Assembly (NCBI RefSeq): GCF_001661915.1
Contig: NZ_LYWY01000019.1
Location: 1 to 64,000 of the forward strand
Direction: 5' to 3'
Length of the DNA: 64,000 nucleotides
DNA from: Croceicoccus pelagius
GTDB taxonomy: Bacteria > Pseudomonadota > Alphaproteobacteria > Sphingomonadales > Sphingomonadaceae
Both the position numbers and the translations under genes were made by a program. Below are positions 7,884 through 15,978 of this stretch, piece by piece; position 1 is the stretch's first letter; each line of letters starts with the position of its first letter. A model generated the notes under the pieces. That model did not search any database, was not told the DNA's origin, and saw only the letters and a program-made list of their open reading frames with translations.

Positions 7884-8924
7884 TCAGCGCCGGATTTCGT
7901 CTGCCAGAAGGCCTACCGAAAGCGCGTAGTAGTTGGAACAGTTGTAGTCGAGTATCACCCGGTAATTACCTGTCAGCAGATACGCGGTGCTTCCCTCGCC
8001 ATCAGGTTCGAACAGGATAGCCATCGTGTCGTCCGCGATCGCCTTCTGAGGCCGTATACCCATCGCCTTCCATTCCGCCACCGTACGCCACTGGCTGTGC
8101 CGCGCGAAAACGCGCGGGCAGCGGGGCGAGGACAACTGGGTCTTCACGCTGTCGCGGTTGAAGCCTGACGGAACATAGGCGGGTACACCCCACGGTTCAC
8201 CCGGGCGCCACCCGGCAGAGCGGAAGTAGGCTGCGATCGAGGCCAGCGTATCGGCCCGGCTGTTCCAGATGTCGCGCGTGCCGTTGCCATCGCCGTCCTG
8301 GGCGACGCGCAGCCAGACAGACGGCAGGAACTGCGGATTGCCGATGGCCCCGGCCCAGCTGCCGACAAGCTGCGAGCGAGCCACGCCGCGGTCGATCATC
8401 TTGAGCGAGGCGATAAGCTCATCCTCGAACAGTTCGCGCCGGCGGCCTTCATAGGCAAGCGTCGCGAGCGAACGGATCGTGTCGAACCCGCCCATGAAAG
8501 AGCCGTAGTTCGTCTCATGCCCCCAGATTGCGACAAGGATCTGGCCCGGGACGCCATATTCTCTCTCGATCGCAGGTATGATCGAGGAATTGGCAGCATA
8601 AGTGCGCTGACCGCCCGCAATACGCGCCGCGTCGACATGCTTTTGGCGATAGGGCTCAAACGGTGGCGGAACCGAATTCGGGTCATAGGCCTGGGGGCGA
8701 TCGAGTTCGATCACTCGCTGGTTCAGCGTCAGTCCCGACAGGCCCGATGCGATTGCCCGTTCCGATACGCCTTCCGCCCTCGCCCTTGACCGGACCTGCT
8801 CGAGATAATTCTCGAAGCCACTTTGGGTATAGACTTGCGCCGAGGCGGGGACAGCCATGCCGGCACCCCCGAACACAAGAGCAAGCGATTGAAGGAGCGG
8901 AATGAATCGTCTGGGAAATTTCAT
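7884..8924 (-). CDS. mltB: Lytic murein transglycosylase, MltB type
   Basis: 346 residues. I start at 8924 (MKFPRRFIPLL) because it gives a clean signal peptide ending AVPASA. The open frame extends further to 8996, but that part has no membrane or family character. The catalytic glutamate lies in WGHETNYG (residue 137). It is followed by GGFDTIRSLATLAYEGRRRELF and the QFLPS and DGDGNGTRDIWNS segments typical of MltB-like enzymes. The C-terminus has the peptidoglycan-binding-like part (ILDYNCSNYYALSVGLLADEI). It cleaves glycan strands to 1,6-anhydroMurNAc products in the periplasm. There is no obvious lipobox, so it is probably soluble. Confidence 0.9.
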   Translation of the reverse strand: MKFPRRFIPLLQSLALVFGGAGMAVPASAQVYTQSGFENYLEQVRSRARAEGVSERAIASGLSGLTLNQRVIELDRPQAYDPNSVPPPFEPYRQKHVDAARIAGGQRTYAANSSIIPAIEREYGVPGQILVAIWGHETNYGSFMGGFDTIRSLATLAYEGRRRELFEDELIASLKMIDRGVARSQLVGSWAGAIGNPQFLPSVWLRVAQDGDGNGTRDIWNSRADTLASIAAYFRSAGWRPGEPWGVPAYVPSGFNRDSVKTQLSSPRCPRVFARHSQWRTVAEWKAMGIRPQKAIADDTMAILFEPDGEGSTAYLLTGNYRVILDYNCSNYYALSVGLLADEIRR

Positions 8925-8991
8925 GCAGGCAGAATGACACAGCAAGCGCCGATGATAAATCCCGCCATGCGGTACATGCACGCATGCGCGT

Positions 8992-9010
8992 GACAAACGG
9001 AATGTTTGTC
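8992..9010. repeat. Inverted repeat upstream of tRNA-Ser
   Basis: Perfect 7-bp arms, GACAAAC and GTTTGTC, around a 5-base centre GGAAT. The repeat lies 20 bp before the tRNA and about 67 bp before the divergent mltB start, in the shared promoter region. It could be an operator for either gene or a chance palindrome; no regulator is recognised. Confidence 0.45.
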
Positions 9011-9030
9011 GCTAGCGGGCTTTGCGTCGC

Positions 9031-9120
9031 GGACAGGTGGCCGAGTGGTTTAAGGCAGCGGTCTTGAAAACCGCCGTGCGGGCAACCGTACCGTGGGTTC
9101 GAATCCCACCCTGTCCGCCA
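9031..9120 (+). tRNA. tRNA-Ser (anticodon UGA)
   Basis: 90 bases with CCA encoded. The acceptor arms GGACAGG and CCTGTCC pair fully. The D arm carries GTGGCCGAGTGG, the anticodon arm GCGGT/ACCGC holds the loop CTTGAAA with TGA at 9065-9067, and a long variable arm (GTGCGGGCAACCGTAC) marks it as tRNA-Ser. The T arm is GTGGG-TTCGAAT-CCCAC. It reads UCA and, by wobble, other UCN codons. Confidence 0.98.
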
Positions 9121-9156
9121 ATTTCTTCACCGCTCCCCAGTGCGTATCAGGCACCA

Positions 9157-9178
9157 ATCCAACGGGAGATCGTTGGAT
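9157..9178 (+). terminator. Possible terminator hairpin after tRNA-Ser
   Basis: Perfect 8-bp inverted repeat ATCCAACG / CGTTGGAT with a 6-base loop, 36 bp downstream of the tRNA. No T run follows. It may stop or process the tRNA transcript, or simply be a hairpin in the leader of the PAP2 gene at 9227. Confidence 0.35.
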
Positions 9179-9226
9179 GGCCGTGGCCACTTCCCGATCT
9201 TCTCCCGCCGATCGCGGAGCGAAAGC

Positions 9227-9977
9227 ATGACCGACGGACACGATGTCGCCGAATTCATGCGGCCACACCGACGCGACAGCTTCATCCTCATCGGCTTTCT
9301 TGCCATCGCAGTTGCGCTGTTCGGCTTCCTGAAGCTCGCGTCAGAAGTCGCGGAGGGAGATACCTTCGCCTTCGACAAGCACATCCTGTGCGCCTTGCGC
9401 ACCGCGGCCGATGTTTCCGTGCCTGTAGGGCCGACCTGGCTCAAAACGGCCATGATCGATTTTACGGCACTCGGCGGGGTCGCAGTGCTTACTCTCATCA
9501 CGGCGCTCGCCGTCGGTTACCTCGTGGCATCGCGCAAGGTGGCGACCGCAGGCTTCGTCGCCCTGTCCATGGCAGGCGGCGCGATCCTGAGTGCGGGAAT
9601 CAAGGCGGTTCTTGCCCGCCCCCCGCCCCGAACTGGTCCCGCATCTGGTCGACGTGACTTCGGCCAGCTTTCCAAGCGGGCATGCCATGAATTCGTCCAT
9701 CGTCTACCTGACGCTGGCCGTGCTGCTGGCGAGGGCCGAAAGGAAGCGCGAGATACAGGTCTATCTCATCGCGATTGCCATAGCGCTTGCCCTGCTGATC
9801 GGGTTCACCCGCGTATATCTTGGCGTGCACTGGCCGACCGATGTTCTGGCAGGATGGTCGGTCGGCGCGATCTGGGCCGCGCTCTGCTCTTTGATTGCCA
9901 AGCAGCTCCAGAGCACCCGCAAGATCGAGGGCCCGAACGGAGAGCCTTCCGAACTCGATCCGGCACAGCCCGAATGA
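9227..9977 (+). pseudogene. PAP2-family phosphatase, frameshifted by one extra C
   Basis: The first part (9227 to about 9620) and the second part (about 9620-9977) lie in different frames and together make one full membrane-bound PAP2 phosphatase. Removing one C from the six-C run at 9619-9624 restores KAVLARPRPELVPH, which gives the KX6RP motif. It joins it to FPSGHAM (PSGH motif) and TRVYLGVHWPTD (RX5HX3D motif). Several hydrophobic helices are present on both sides. I start at the ATG at 9227 (MTDGHDVAEF), with a GGAG-like site upstream. As written, the first frame would run through to 10195 without the catalytic histidines. The intact motifs on both sides point to a sequencing error or a very recent mutation. 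Confidence 0.85.
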
Positions 9978-9983
9978 ACGAAA

Positions 9984-10007
9984 ACGGCGCCGACTATCCG
10001 GCGCCGT
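9984..10007 (+). terminator. Terminator hairpin after the PAP2 gene
   Basis: ACGGCGCCG pairs with CGGCGCCGT around a 6-base loop, seven bases after the stop codon, followed by CGTTTCG. Strong GC stem, short T run. It could act in both directions between the PAP2 gene and the convergent PilZ gene. Confidence 0.7.
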
Positions 10008-10080
10008 CGTTTCGTAATGACAGGTCGATGAAGGCAGCGAGCGGCACTCCCCAGGTCGCCGCTCTACTGCCTTCTCCCCC

Positions 10081-10443
10081 TCAACAGACCGGGCGAAGGG
10101 CCGTCTGCTCGAACCGAATCGGTTCGCGCGGTGCCACGCCCATGATCGAGGCGTCGCGAGCCTTGCGGGTCAGCTGGTCCAGGACCTGCGGCTGAAGCGC
10201 GCGGAGAAAGCGGAGACCAATCCCTTCCCCAGAGCGCATCCAGCATACTTCGGCCCTGATCGGCGACCCCTCGCCGATATTGACCTCTACGATATCAGCC
10301 CGGCGCAGCGGAATACGCGTCGGTTCCAGCGAGCACCCGTCCGAGGACAGGTCCCTAATCGTTGCACTGCGAGCAAGACCCGGGCCGGTACGAATACGGC
10401 ACGGTGCATTGAGATTACGACGCTGTTCCTGGCGACACTGCAT
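10081..10443 (-). CDS. Small PilZ-domain protein
   Basis: 120 residues. The start of the domain carries RRNLNAPCRIR, close to the RxxxR c-di-GMP contact motif. It is followed by ATIRDLSSDGCSLEP, matching the [D/N]xSxxG motif. The remainder is the expected beta barrel (VNIGEGSPIRAEVCWMRSGEGIGLRFLR). It probably binds cyclic di-GMP and acts through protein contacts. It stands alone, convergent with the PAP2 gene. A second single-domain PilZ protein is at 56701. Confidence 0.8.
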   Translation of the reverse strand: MQCRQEQRRNLNAPCRIRTGPGLARSATIRDLSSDGCSLEPTRIPLRRADIVEVNIGEGSPIRAEVCWMRSGEGIGLRFLRALQPQVLDQLTRKARDASIMGVAPREPIRFEQTALRPVC

Positions 10444-10503
10444 GACATTCCCCCCGAAGTCACTTGATGGCTGAGTACCCCCCTTTGATGCCGATTCGAG
10501 CAG

Positions 10504-10526
10504 ATGGTTACAATTTCGGTAACCAT
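10504..10526. promoter_or_regulatory. Palindrome in the divergent promoter region
   Basis: Perfect 8-bp arms ATGGTTAC / GTAACCAT with a 7-base centre AATTTCG. It lies 36 bp upstream of the EcfG-type -35 element of the gene at 10632, and 60 bp upstream of the divergent PilZ gene. The size and spacing fit a dimer-binding operator, but no regulator can be named from the site. Confidence 0.5.
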
Positions 10527-10562
10527 ACCCGGCAGTTGGCTGTCCCGGGATCGAACAGTTTC

Positions 10563-10587
10563 GGAACGACTTGACCGGACATCCGTT
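10563..10587 (+). promoter_or_regulatory. EcfG-type general stress promoter
   Basis: GGAAC at 10563-10567, a 16-base spacer, then CGTT at 10584-10587. This equals the consensus described for the alphaproteobacterial general stress sigma factor EcfG (GGAAC-N16/17-CGTT). A transcript would start near 10595 and leave a leader of about 37 bases before the GTG start at 10632. The match is exact and sits directly before a gene, so I consider it strong, but it is not experimentally shown. Confidence 0.8.
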
Positions 10588-10631
10588 CGAACTTGCAACA
10601 GGCGGTGGGGGCTCTGCTGAGGAGAATTGCC

Positions 10632-11270
10632 GTGGAAGCCGTAAACCCGATTGTCTGGATCTTGCTGGCGGTCTTCGTGATCGCGGGCCTGATCGTATGG
10701 TACCTCGCCGCCCGAAAGCGCACTGCCCATCTTCGCGACAAGTTCGGTGACGAATACGATCGGACCGTTGACCATGTCGGCCACACCGGGAAGGCAGAGG
10801 CCGCGCTGGAAGAGCGTGAGAAGCGCGTCAACGCACTCGATATCCGCCCGCTGACCGTGGAAGAACGCGACAAGTTCGCCGCCGAATGGCACGACGTTAA
10901 AGCCGTTTTCGTGGAAAGCCCACCCGAGGCCGTGCTGCATGCCGATCGCCTACTGGCCCGCACGATGAAGACCAAGGGCTTCCCGATGGCCGACTTCGAC
11001 CGTCGTCATGAGGATCTCACCGTCAGCCATGCCGACGAAGCGCGCCACTATCTGGCCGGTCACGAAATCGCCGAACGCCAGTCGCGCGGCGAAGCTTCGA
11101 CCGAAGACCTGCGCCAGGCCATGATCCATTATGAAGCGCTGTTCGACAAGCTGGTGGCCGATGTGAAAGACGGCACGGTCACGCCTGTCGAAGACGATAT
11201 GCACGATACGCGCGGGCCCGTTCGAACTGATGACGGTGCCGTCACCACCCGCGTCGAACCCGGCCGCTAA
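10632..11270 (+). CDS. Membrane-anchored protein of unknown function, EcfG-driven
   Basis: 212 residues from a GTG preceded by GAGGAGA. The open frame could begin earlier (10593), but that would lie inside the promoter. Residues about 6-24 (VWILLAVFVIAGLIVWYLAA) form one membrane segment, followed by a charged, helical cytoplasmic domain. Its conserved pieces are LRDKFGDEYDRTVD, ALDIRPLTVEERDKFAAEWH and DRLLARTMKTKGFP. Proteins of this layout occur widely, in actinobacteria too, without known function. The EcfG promoter suggests induction by general stress. Confidence 0.75.
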   Translation: MEAVNPIVWILLAVFVIAGLIVWYLAARKRTAHLRDKFGDEYDRTVDHVGHTGKAEAALEEREKRVNALDIRPLTVEERDKFAAEWHDVKAVFVESPPEAVLHADRLLARTMKTKGFPMADFDRRHEDLTVSHADEARHYLAGHEIAERQSRGEASTEDLRQAMIHYEALFDKLVADVKDGTVTPVEDDMHDTRGPVRTDDGAVTTRVEPGR

Positions 11271-11289
11271 GACGCAGTGAAGCGTGCGG

Positions 11290-11946
11290 TCAGTAGCCGG
11301 TGTAACGCCCCGGCCTGTGATAGGCGATGAGAATGCCGCTGACCGCCGCTACGCTCAGCACGGAATATAGTGCGAGGTCGGAGGGGATCATGAGAATCGC
11401 GGTCAGGATGATGGCCGCATCGAGCACGAAGCTCATCCAGCCCACGCTCCACCCGAATTTCTTCTCCGTCCAGATCGACAGGATCGTCACGCCGCCCACG
11501 CCGGCCTTGTGGCGAAGAATGGCGAGGATTCCAGCGCCTGCCGCCGTCCCGCCGGCAAGTGCACCGAAAGCCGGGTGGATCGAGCCGATTTCCATCGAAA
11601 ACCGGGTTATGGCCGTGATGATGGAAACAAGCCCGACCGCGACCACGGATTTTATGAAATAGTTCTTCCCCAGCGCATTCCACGCCAGGACAAAGAACGG
11701 CATGTTGAAGAGCCAGAAGGCCTGATCGACGGTTAGCGGGCTGAGATAGGATGCGAGGAGCGCGAGACCTCCCATACCGGCCGTGACGATGCCACTGGCC
11801 TTCATTAGCGTGAGACCAATGGCAAACAGAGTCGACCCCGTCACCAGTCCATAAACGTCTTCGGCGATGCTGTGAGGTATAGCTTCGGGAAAAGCCGTCT
11901 CGGGTACGGTTTTCCCAACATCTCTTGCGGTCGTCTGCTTTTCCAT
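11290..11946 (-). CDS. YitT-family membrane protein
   Basis: 218 residues with about five or six hydrophobic helices. The family pattern is ASGIVTAGMGGLALLASYL, then FWLFNMPFFVLAWNALGKNYFIKS, and GGTAAGAGILAILRHKAGVGGVTILS with its glycine-rich loop. The C-terminal DUF2179 domain found in many YitT proteins is absent. No transport substrate is established for the family. It is convergent with the gene at 10632, 19 bp apart. Confidence 0.85.
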   Translation of the reverse strand: MEKQTTARDVGKTVPETAFPEAIPHSIAEDVYGLVTGSTLFAIGLTLMKASGIVTAGMGGLALLASYLSPLTVDQAFWLFNMPFFVLAWNALGKNYFIKSVVAVGLVSIITAITRFSMEIGSIHPAFGALAGGTAAGAGILAILRHKAGVGGVTILSIWTEKKFGWSVGWMSFVLDAAIILTAILMIPSDLALYSVLSVAAVSGILIAYHRPGRYTGY

Positions 11947-11986
11947 CGCGCAGCGCTAGACGCTCACGCAGAGCCGGACAAGTCCG

Positions 11987-12154
11987 TCAGGAAGGCGCTA
12001 CAGGATGCTCTTCGATGTATTGCACGCCCATTTTCCGACTGGCTTTGGCCTCACGCGTTCGCTGCGCAATGGTGCGTTGACGCTCAAGCTGTGAAAATGC
12101 GGCATGCTCGCCATGATTGGGGAGCGTCTCGTGATCGAGAATTTCGAATTCCAT
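11987..12154 (-). CDS. Small hypothetical protein (55 residues)
   Basis: Starts at ATG 12154 (MEFEILDHETLPNHGEH), with GGAGAG about five bases upstream. The open frame extends upstream to 12262, but that part looks like translated intergenic DNA. The product is hydrophilic and charged, with a short helical stretch (AFSQLERQRTIAQRTREAKASRK), and has no cysteine or membrane segment. No family is recognised. It lies between lpdA and yitT on the same strand. Confidence 0.5.
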   Translation of the reverse strand: MEFEILDHETLPNHGEHAAFSQLERQRTIAQRTREAKASRKMGVQYIEEHPVAPS

Positions 12155-12261
12155 CGGCTCTCTCCATCGGTCCTTTCTGAGGACTATACCACCGAGAGAG
12201 CTTTTGCGTTCCGCCCGCCGCGCCGGATCGATCCGGCCATGCGGCAGGCGGATTTTAAGCA

Positions 12262-13677
12262 TCAGATATGGATCGCGCGTCCATATGCCGCGAGCACGCT
12301 TTCATGCATGGATTCGCTGATCGTCGGGTGCGGGAAGACGGTCTGCATCAGTTCCGCTTCGGTGGTTTCCAGCGTCTTGCCGACGACATAGCCCTGGATC
12401 ATCTCGGTCACTTCCGCACCGATCATGTGTGCGCCCAGTAGTTCGCCTGTCTTGGCATCGAACACCGTTTTCACGAACCCTTCGGGTTCGCCCAGGGCGA
12501 TGGCCTTGCCGTTGCCGATGAAGGGGAACGTGCCCGCCTTCACTTCGAAGCCGGCTTCCTTGGCCTTTTCCTCGGTCATGCCGACGCTGGCAATCTGCGG
12601 GTGGCAGTAAGTGCAGCCCGGGATGTTGTTGCGATCAAGACCGTGCGGGTGGACGTCCTTGTTGCCGAGTTCCTGCGCGATGGCTTCTGCAGCAGTGACG
12701 CCCTCGTGGCTTGCCTTGTGGGCGAGCCACGGTCCGGGGGTGCAGTCACCGATGGCCCAAAGTCCCTTGACGCCGGTGCGGCCCAGTTCGTCGATCTGGA
12801 TGAAACCGCGGTCCAGCTTTGCGCCGACAGCCTCAAGGCCGATGTTTTCGGTGTTCGGCACAATGCCGACAGCCGAAATGACGTGACTGAATTCGTGTTC
12901 GGCGACCTTGCCGTCCTTGCCCTTGATCTTGGCCTTCACGCCCTTGGTGCCAGCTTCGATCGCCTCGACACCCGCGCCGGTCATGATCGTCATGCCCTGC
13001 TTGGTCAGTGCCTTTTCGAGGAACGCGGAAACGTCCTTGTCCTCGACCGGAACGATGCGGTCCAGCATCTCGACCACGGTCACGTCCGCGCCCATGTCGT
13101 TGTAGAAGCTGGCGAACTCGATCCCGATCGCGCCAGAACCCATGACAAGCAGCTTGGTCGGCATTTCCTTGGGCGTCATCGCGTGGCGATAGGTCCAGAT
13201 CCTCTCGCCGTCCGCCTTTGCGAACGGAAGCTCGCGAGCACGCGCGCCGGTGGCGACGATGATGTGCTTGGCCGAAATCGTATCGGCGCCGTCCTTGCCC
13301 TTGACCTCGATGCTGGTGGGCGACTTCAGCGTCCCCTCACCCATGTGCACCGTGACCTTGTTCTTCTTCATCAGGTGTGTGACACCCTTGTTGAGCTGCG
13401 AGGCGACGCCGCGGCTGCGCTTCACAACCGCTTCGAGGTCCGCCTCGATCTTGCCCGCGATTTTCAGGCCGTAATCCCCCGCGTGTTCCGCGAAATGCTT
13501 GATCTCTGCCGACCGCAGCAGCGCCTTGGTCGGGATACAACCCCAGTTGAGGCAGATACCGCCGAGCAGTTCACGCTCGACAATCGCGGTCTTCAAACCC
13601 AGTTGCGAAGCCCGGATGGCCGCGACATAGCCGCCGGGTCCCGAACCGAGGACGATCACGTCATAGCTTGCCGACAT
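12262..13677 (-). CDS. lpdA: Dihydrolipoyl dehydrogenase (E3)
   Basis: 471 residues. The N-terminus holds the FAD-binding GSGPGGYVAA and the redox disulfide GGICLNWGCIPTK (C42, C47). NAD binding is at VMGSGAIGIEFASF, and the C-terminal dimer domain ends in FPHPTISESMHES with the catalytic His. It reoxidises the lipoyl groups of 2-oxoacid dehydrogenase complexes. Three bases separate it from the thioesterase gene, and pdhC follows the same direction upstream, so this copy probably serves pyruvate dehydrogenase. Confidence 0.95.
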   Translation of the reverse strand: MSASYDVIVLGSGPGGYVAAIRASQLGLKTAIVERELLGGICLNWGCIPTKALLRSAEIKHFAEHAGDYGLKIAGKIEADLEAVVKRSRGVASQLNKGVTHLMKKNKVTVHMGEGTLKSPTSIEVKGKDGADTISAKHIIVATGARARELPFAKADGERIWTYRHAMTPKEMPTKLLVMGSGAIGIEFASFYNDMGADVTVVEMLDRIVPVEDKDVSAFLEKALTKQGMTIMTGAGVEAIEAGTKGVKAKIKGKDGKVAEHEFSHVISAVGIVPNTENIGLEAVGAKLDRGFIQIDELGRTGVKGLWAIGDCTPGPWLAHKASHEGVTAAEAIAQELGNKDVHPHGLDRNNIPGCTYCHPQIASVGMTEEKAKEAGFEVKAGTFPFIGNGKAIALGEPEGFVKTVFDAKTGELLGAHMIGAEVTEMIQGYVVGKTLETTEAELMQTVFPHPTISESMHESVLAAYGRAIHI

Positions 13678-13680
13678 CTT

Positions 13681-14085
13681 TCAAAGCTCCTGCCCAGTCT
13701 TAAGCGCCGGGCGGTCCTTGACCGCGCGCGGGCGCCCTGTTTCATCAATCACCACGAATGTGAAGGTGCCGCTGCACACTTCCTTCGTCGCTTCGGTGTT
13801 ACGTTCGCGCGCAATGCCGCGCACCTCGATATTAAGGGAGGTATTCCCCTCTTTCGCGATGGTCGTGTAAATCGACAACTCGTCGCCCACGTCCATCGCG
13901 CCCGGAAACCGGAAGTCCGTCGCCCCGATCACAACCGCCGTCCCGCTGGCATAGCGCGAGACAGTGGAACCTGCGCCCAAGGCCATCTGGCTCATCAGCC
14001 AGCCCCCGAACACCCCGCCATAGGGGTTCGTATCGGCAGGCATCGCGGTGACGCGGATGACGGGTTCCCCCATCCCGCCGCTCAT
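13681..14085 (-). CDS. Acyl-CoA thioesterase, YciA-like hotdog protein
   Basis: 134 residues, single hotdog domain. NPYGGVFGGWLMSQMALGAG holds the conserved Asn/Gly helix entry, and GNTSLNIEVRGIARERN is the central strand region. It would hydrolyse acyl-CoAs in the cytoplasm; the chain preference cannot be read from the sequence. Its ATG overlaps the pdhC stop (TGATG), and it ends three bases before lpdA. It is therefore co-translated with pyruvate dehydrogenase genes, which suggests a role in CoA or acetyl-CoA balance. Confidence 0.85.
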   Translation of the reverse strand: MSGGMGEPVIRVTAMPADTNPYGGVFGGWLMSQMALGAGSTVSRYASGTAVVIGATDFRFPGAMDVGDELSIYTTIAKEGNTSLNIEVRGIARERNTEATKEVCSGTFTFVVIDETGRPRAVKDRPALKTGQEL

Positions 14086-15356
14086 CAGGCCAGCAGCCCC
14101 ATCGGCTTTTCGATCAGGTCCTTGAACACCTGCATCAGCTGCGCACCATCCGCACCGTCGATGGCGCGGTGGTCAAAGCTGCCGGTCGCGGACATGACCG
14201 ATGCGATCTGCAGGCTGTCATCGATAACGTAAGGACGCTTTTCGCCCGCGCCGATGGCCATGATCATGCCCTGCGGCGGGTTGATGACCGCTTCGAACTG
14301 CTTGATGCCGTACATGCCCATATTGGACAGGCTGGCCGTGCCGCCCTGGAACTCATGCGGCTGAAGCTTGCCATCGCGCGCGCGGGTGGCGAGGTCTTTC
14401 ATCTCGGTCGAGATCTTCGAGACCGTCTTGTCCCCCGCATCGACAATGATCGGAGTGATGAGACCGGCCGGGATCGAGACGGCGACCGAAATGTCCGCGC
14501 GGCTGAAGCTCAAGAGCTGATCGCCCGCGAACTGCACGTTGCATGACGGGACCGCGACCAGCGACTTGGCAAGAGCCTTGATAAGCAGGTCGTTAACCGA
14601 AAGCTTAACGCCGCTGCTGGCAAGGCTATCGTTCAGTTCGGCGCGCAGCTTGAGCAGCGCGTCGAGCCGGATATCAACCGTCAGGTAGATGTGCGGAACC
14701 TGCTGCTTCGATTCCGTCAGGCGGCGCGCAATCGTCTTGCGCATGCTCGACAGCTTTTCCGCCGTGTGCGGAATGCCGAAATCCTGCGTCGAGGCCGGTG
14801 CCGGAGCGGGTGCAGATGCCTGCGACGCAGCGGCAGGAGCGGCGCCAGCCTTGGCGTTTTCAACATCGGCCTTCACGATACGGCCGTTCGGACCGCTGCC
14901 CTTGATGGCCGACAGGTCGATGCCGCGGTTCTGCGCAATGCGCTTTGCAAGCGGCGATGCGATTACGCGGTCGCCGTCCGGAGCTGCTGCAGCGGCAGGA
15001 GCGGGGGCTGGCGCAGGTGCCGGGGCAGCCGCTTCCGCCTTCTCCTCGCTGGCTGCAGGCGCAGGTGCCGGTGATGCCGCGGCAGCGGGTGCATCCACGC
15101 TGTCGGGATCTTCGCCCTCCTCGGCCAGCGTCGCGATCACGGTGCCGACCTTCACGCCCTCGGTACCGGCTTCGACAGCGATGGCCGCGACGATGCCTTC
15201 ATCGATGGATTCGAACTCCATCGTCGCCTTGTCGGTTTCGATCTCGGCGATGATGTCGCCCGGCTCGATCTTGTCACCCTTCTTCACAAGCCACTTGGCG
15301 AGGGTGCCCTCCTCCATCGTCGGGGAGAGAGCCGGCATCTTGAGCTGGATTGCCAT
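14085..15356 (-). CDS. pdhC: Pyruvate dehydrogenase E2, dihydrolipoyl acetyltransferase
   Basis: 423 residues from ATG 15356, which has AAGGAAA upstream; the longer open frame to 15617 overlaps the divergent gene. Domains: one lipoyl domain ([11 protein letters not shown], lipoyl Lys43), an Ala/Pro/Glu-rich linker, a peripheral-subunit-binding domain ([21 protein letters not shown]), a second flexible linker, and the catalytic core with [13 protein letters not shown] near the end. It transfers acetyl groups from lipoate to CoA. The E1 genes are not in the window. The pattern [11 protein letters not shown] at the N-terminus is the PDH rather than OGDH type. Confidence 0.95.
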   Translation of the reverse strand: MAIQLKMPALSPTMEEGTLAKWLVKKGDKIEPGDIIAEIETDKATMEFESIDEGIVAAIAVEAGTEGVKVGTVIATLAEEGEDPDSVDAPAAAASPAPAPAASEEKAEAAAPAPAPAPAPAAAAAPDGDRVIASPLAKRIAQNRGIDLSAIKGSGPNGRIVKADVENAKAGAAPAAASQASAPAPAPASTQDFGIPHTAEKLSSMRKTIARRLTESKQQVPHIYLTVDIRLDALLKLRAELNDSLASSGVKLSVNDLLIKALAKSLVAVPSCNVQFAGDQLLSFSRADISVAVSIPAGLITPIIVDAGDKTVSKISTEMKDLATRARDGKLQPHEFQGGTASLSNMGMYGIKQFEAVINPPQGMIMAIGAGEKRPYVIDDSLQIASVMSATGSFDHRAIDGADGAQLMQVFKDLIEKPMGLLA

Positions 15357-15518
15357 CGATTTCCTTATTGTCTTTTTAGCGAGGGAGCTTTTACGGGCGT
15401 TTTGGGGCAGCATGGGCCTTTCGGTCAAGACAGGCGGCGCGCCTTTTTCTTGCGAAGTGCGAACCTTTCGCCCATCCATCCCCGCAGGATGGGTAATTGA
15501 GGAACCGCCGCCATTACG

Positions 15519-15974
15519 ATGCGCGTCTATCTGGTGATCATGGACGAAACGCCCGAGGCGCGCGTCGCCTTGCGTTTCGCCTCGCGCCGCGCAGCGAAAA
15601 CGGGCGGCACGGTCCACATCATCGCCCTCGTCCCCAAACAGCAGTTTGTGGCCTTCGGCGGCGTTCAGGCAACTATCGAATCAGAGGCGAAGAGCCGGGC
15701 TGAAGTGCTGGTCATGGCCGCAGCCGGCAGCCTGCTGCAGGAAAGCGGGCGCATGCCGACGATTTCGGTGAAGGTCGGCGATGGTGCAAAGGTCGTGCAA
15801 GAATACTTGGTCGAGCACGGCAATATCGCCGCACTCGTGCTGGGCGCTGCTGCCGATGGCGCCCCCGGTCCGCTGGTCGCTCACTTCGCAGGCTCGCGCG
15901 CAGGACAGTTGCCCTGCCCGCTGATGATCGTGCCCGGCAGCCTGACTGAAGAAGAGGTGGACGCGCTGAGCTAG
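15519..15974 (+). CDS. Universal stress protein (UspA-like)
   Basis: 151 residues with one Usp domain: [26 protein letters not shown] at the start and the late [36 protein letters not shown]. The ATP-binding loop is a variant of G-2x-G-9x-G(S/T). It is divergent from pdhC across a 162-bp gap and ends four bases from the convergent rnr. I saw no EcfG-type site before it. Confidence 0.85.
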   Translation: MRVYLVIMDETPEARVALRFASRRAAKTGGTVHIIALVPKQQFVAFGGVQATIESEAKSRAEVLVMAAAGSLLQESGRMPTISVKVGDGAKVVQEYLVEHGNIAALVLGAAADGAPGPLVAHFAGSRAGQLPCPLMIVPGSLTEEEVDALS

Positions 15975-15978
15975 GCTT

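Noticed and set aside
9611-9630. C run in the PAP2 gene as programmed frameshifting
   Set aside because: There is no slippery heptamer with downstream structure that I can see, and the intact frame needs loss of one base in DNA, so error or mutation is simpler.
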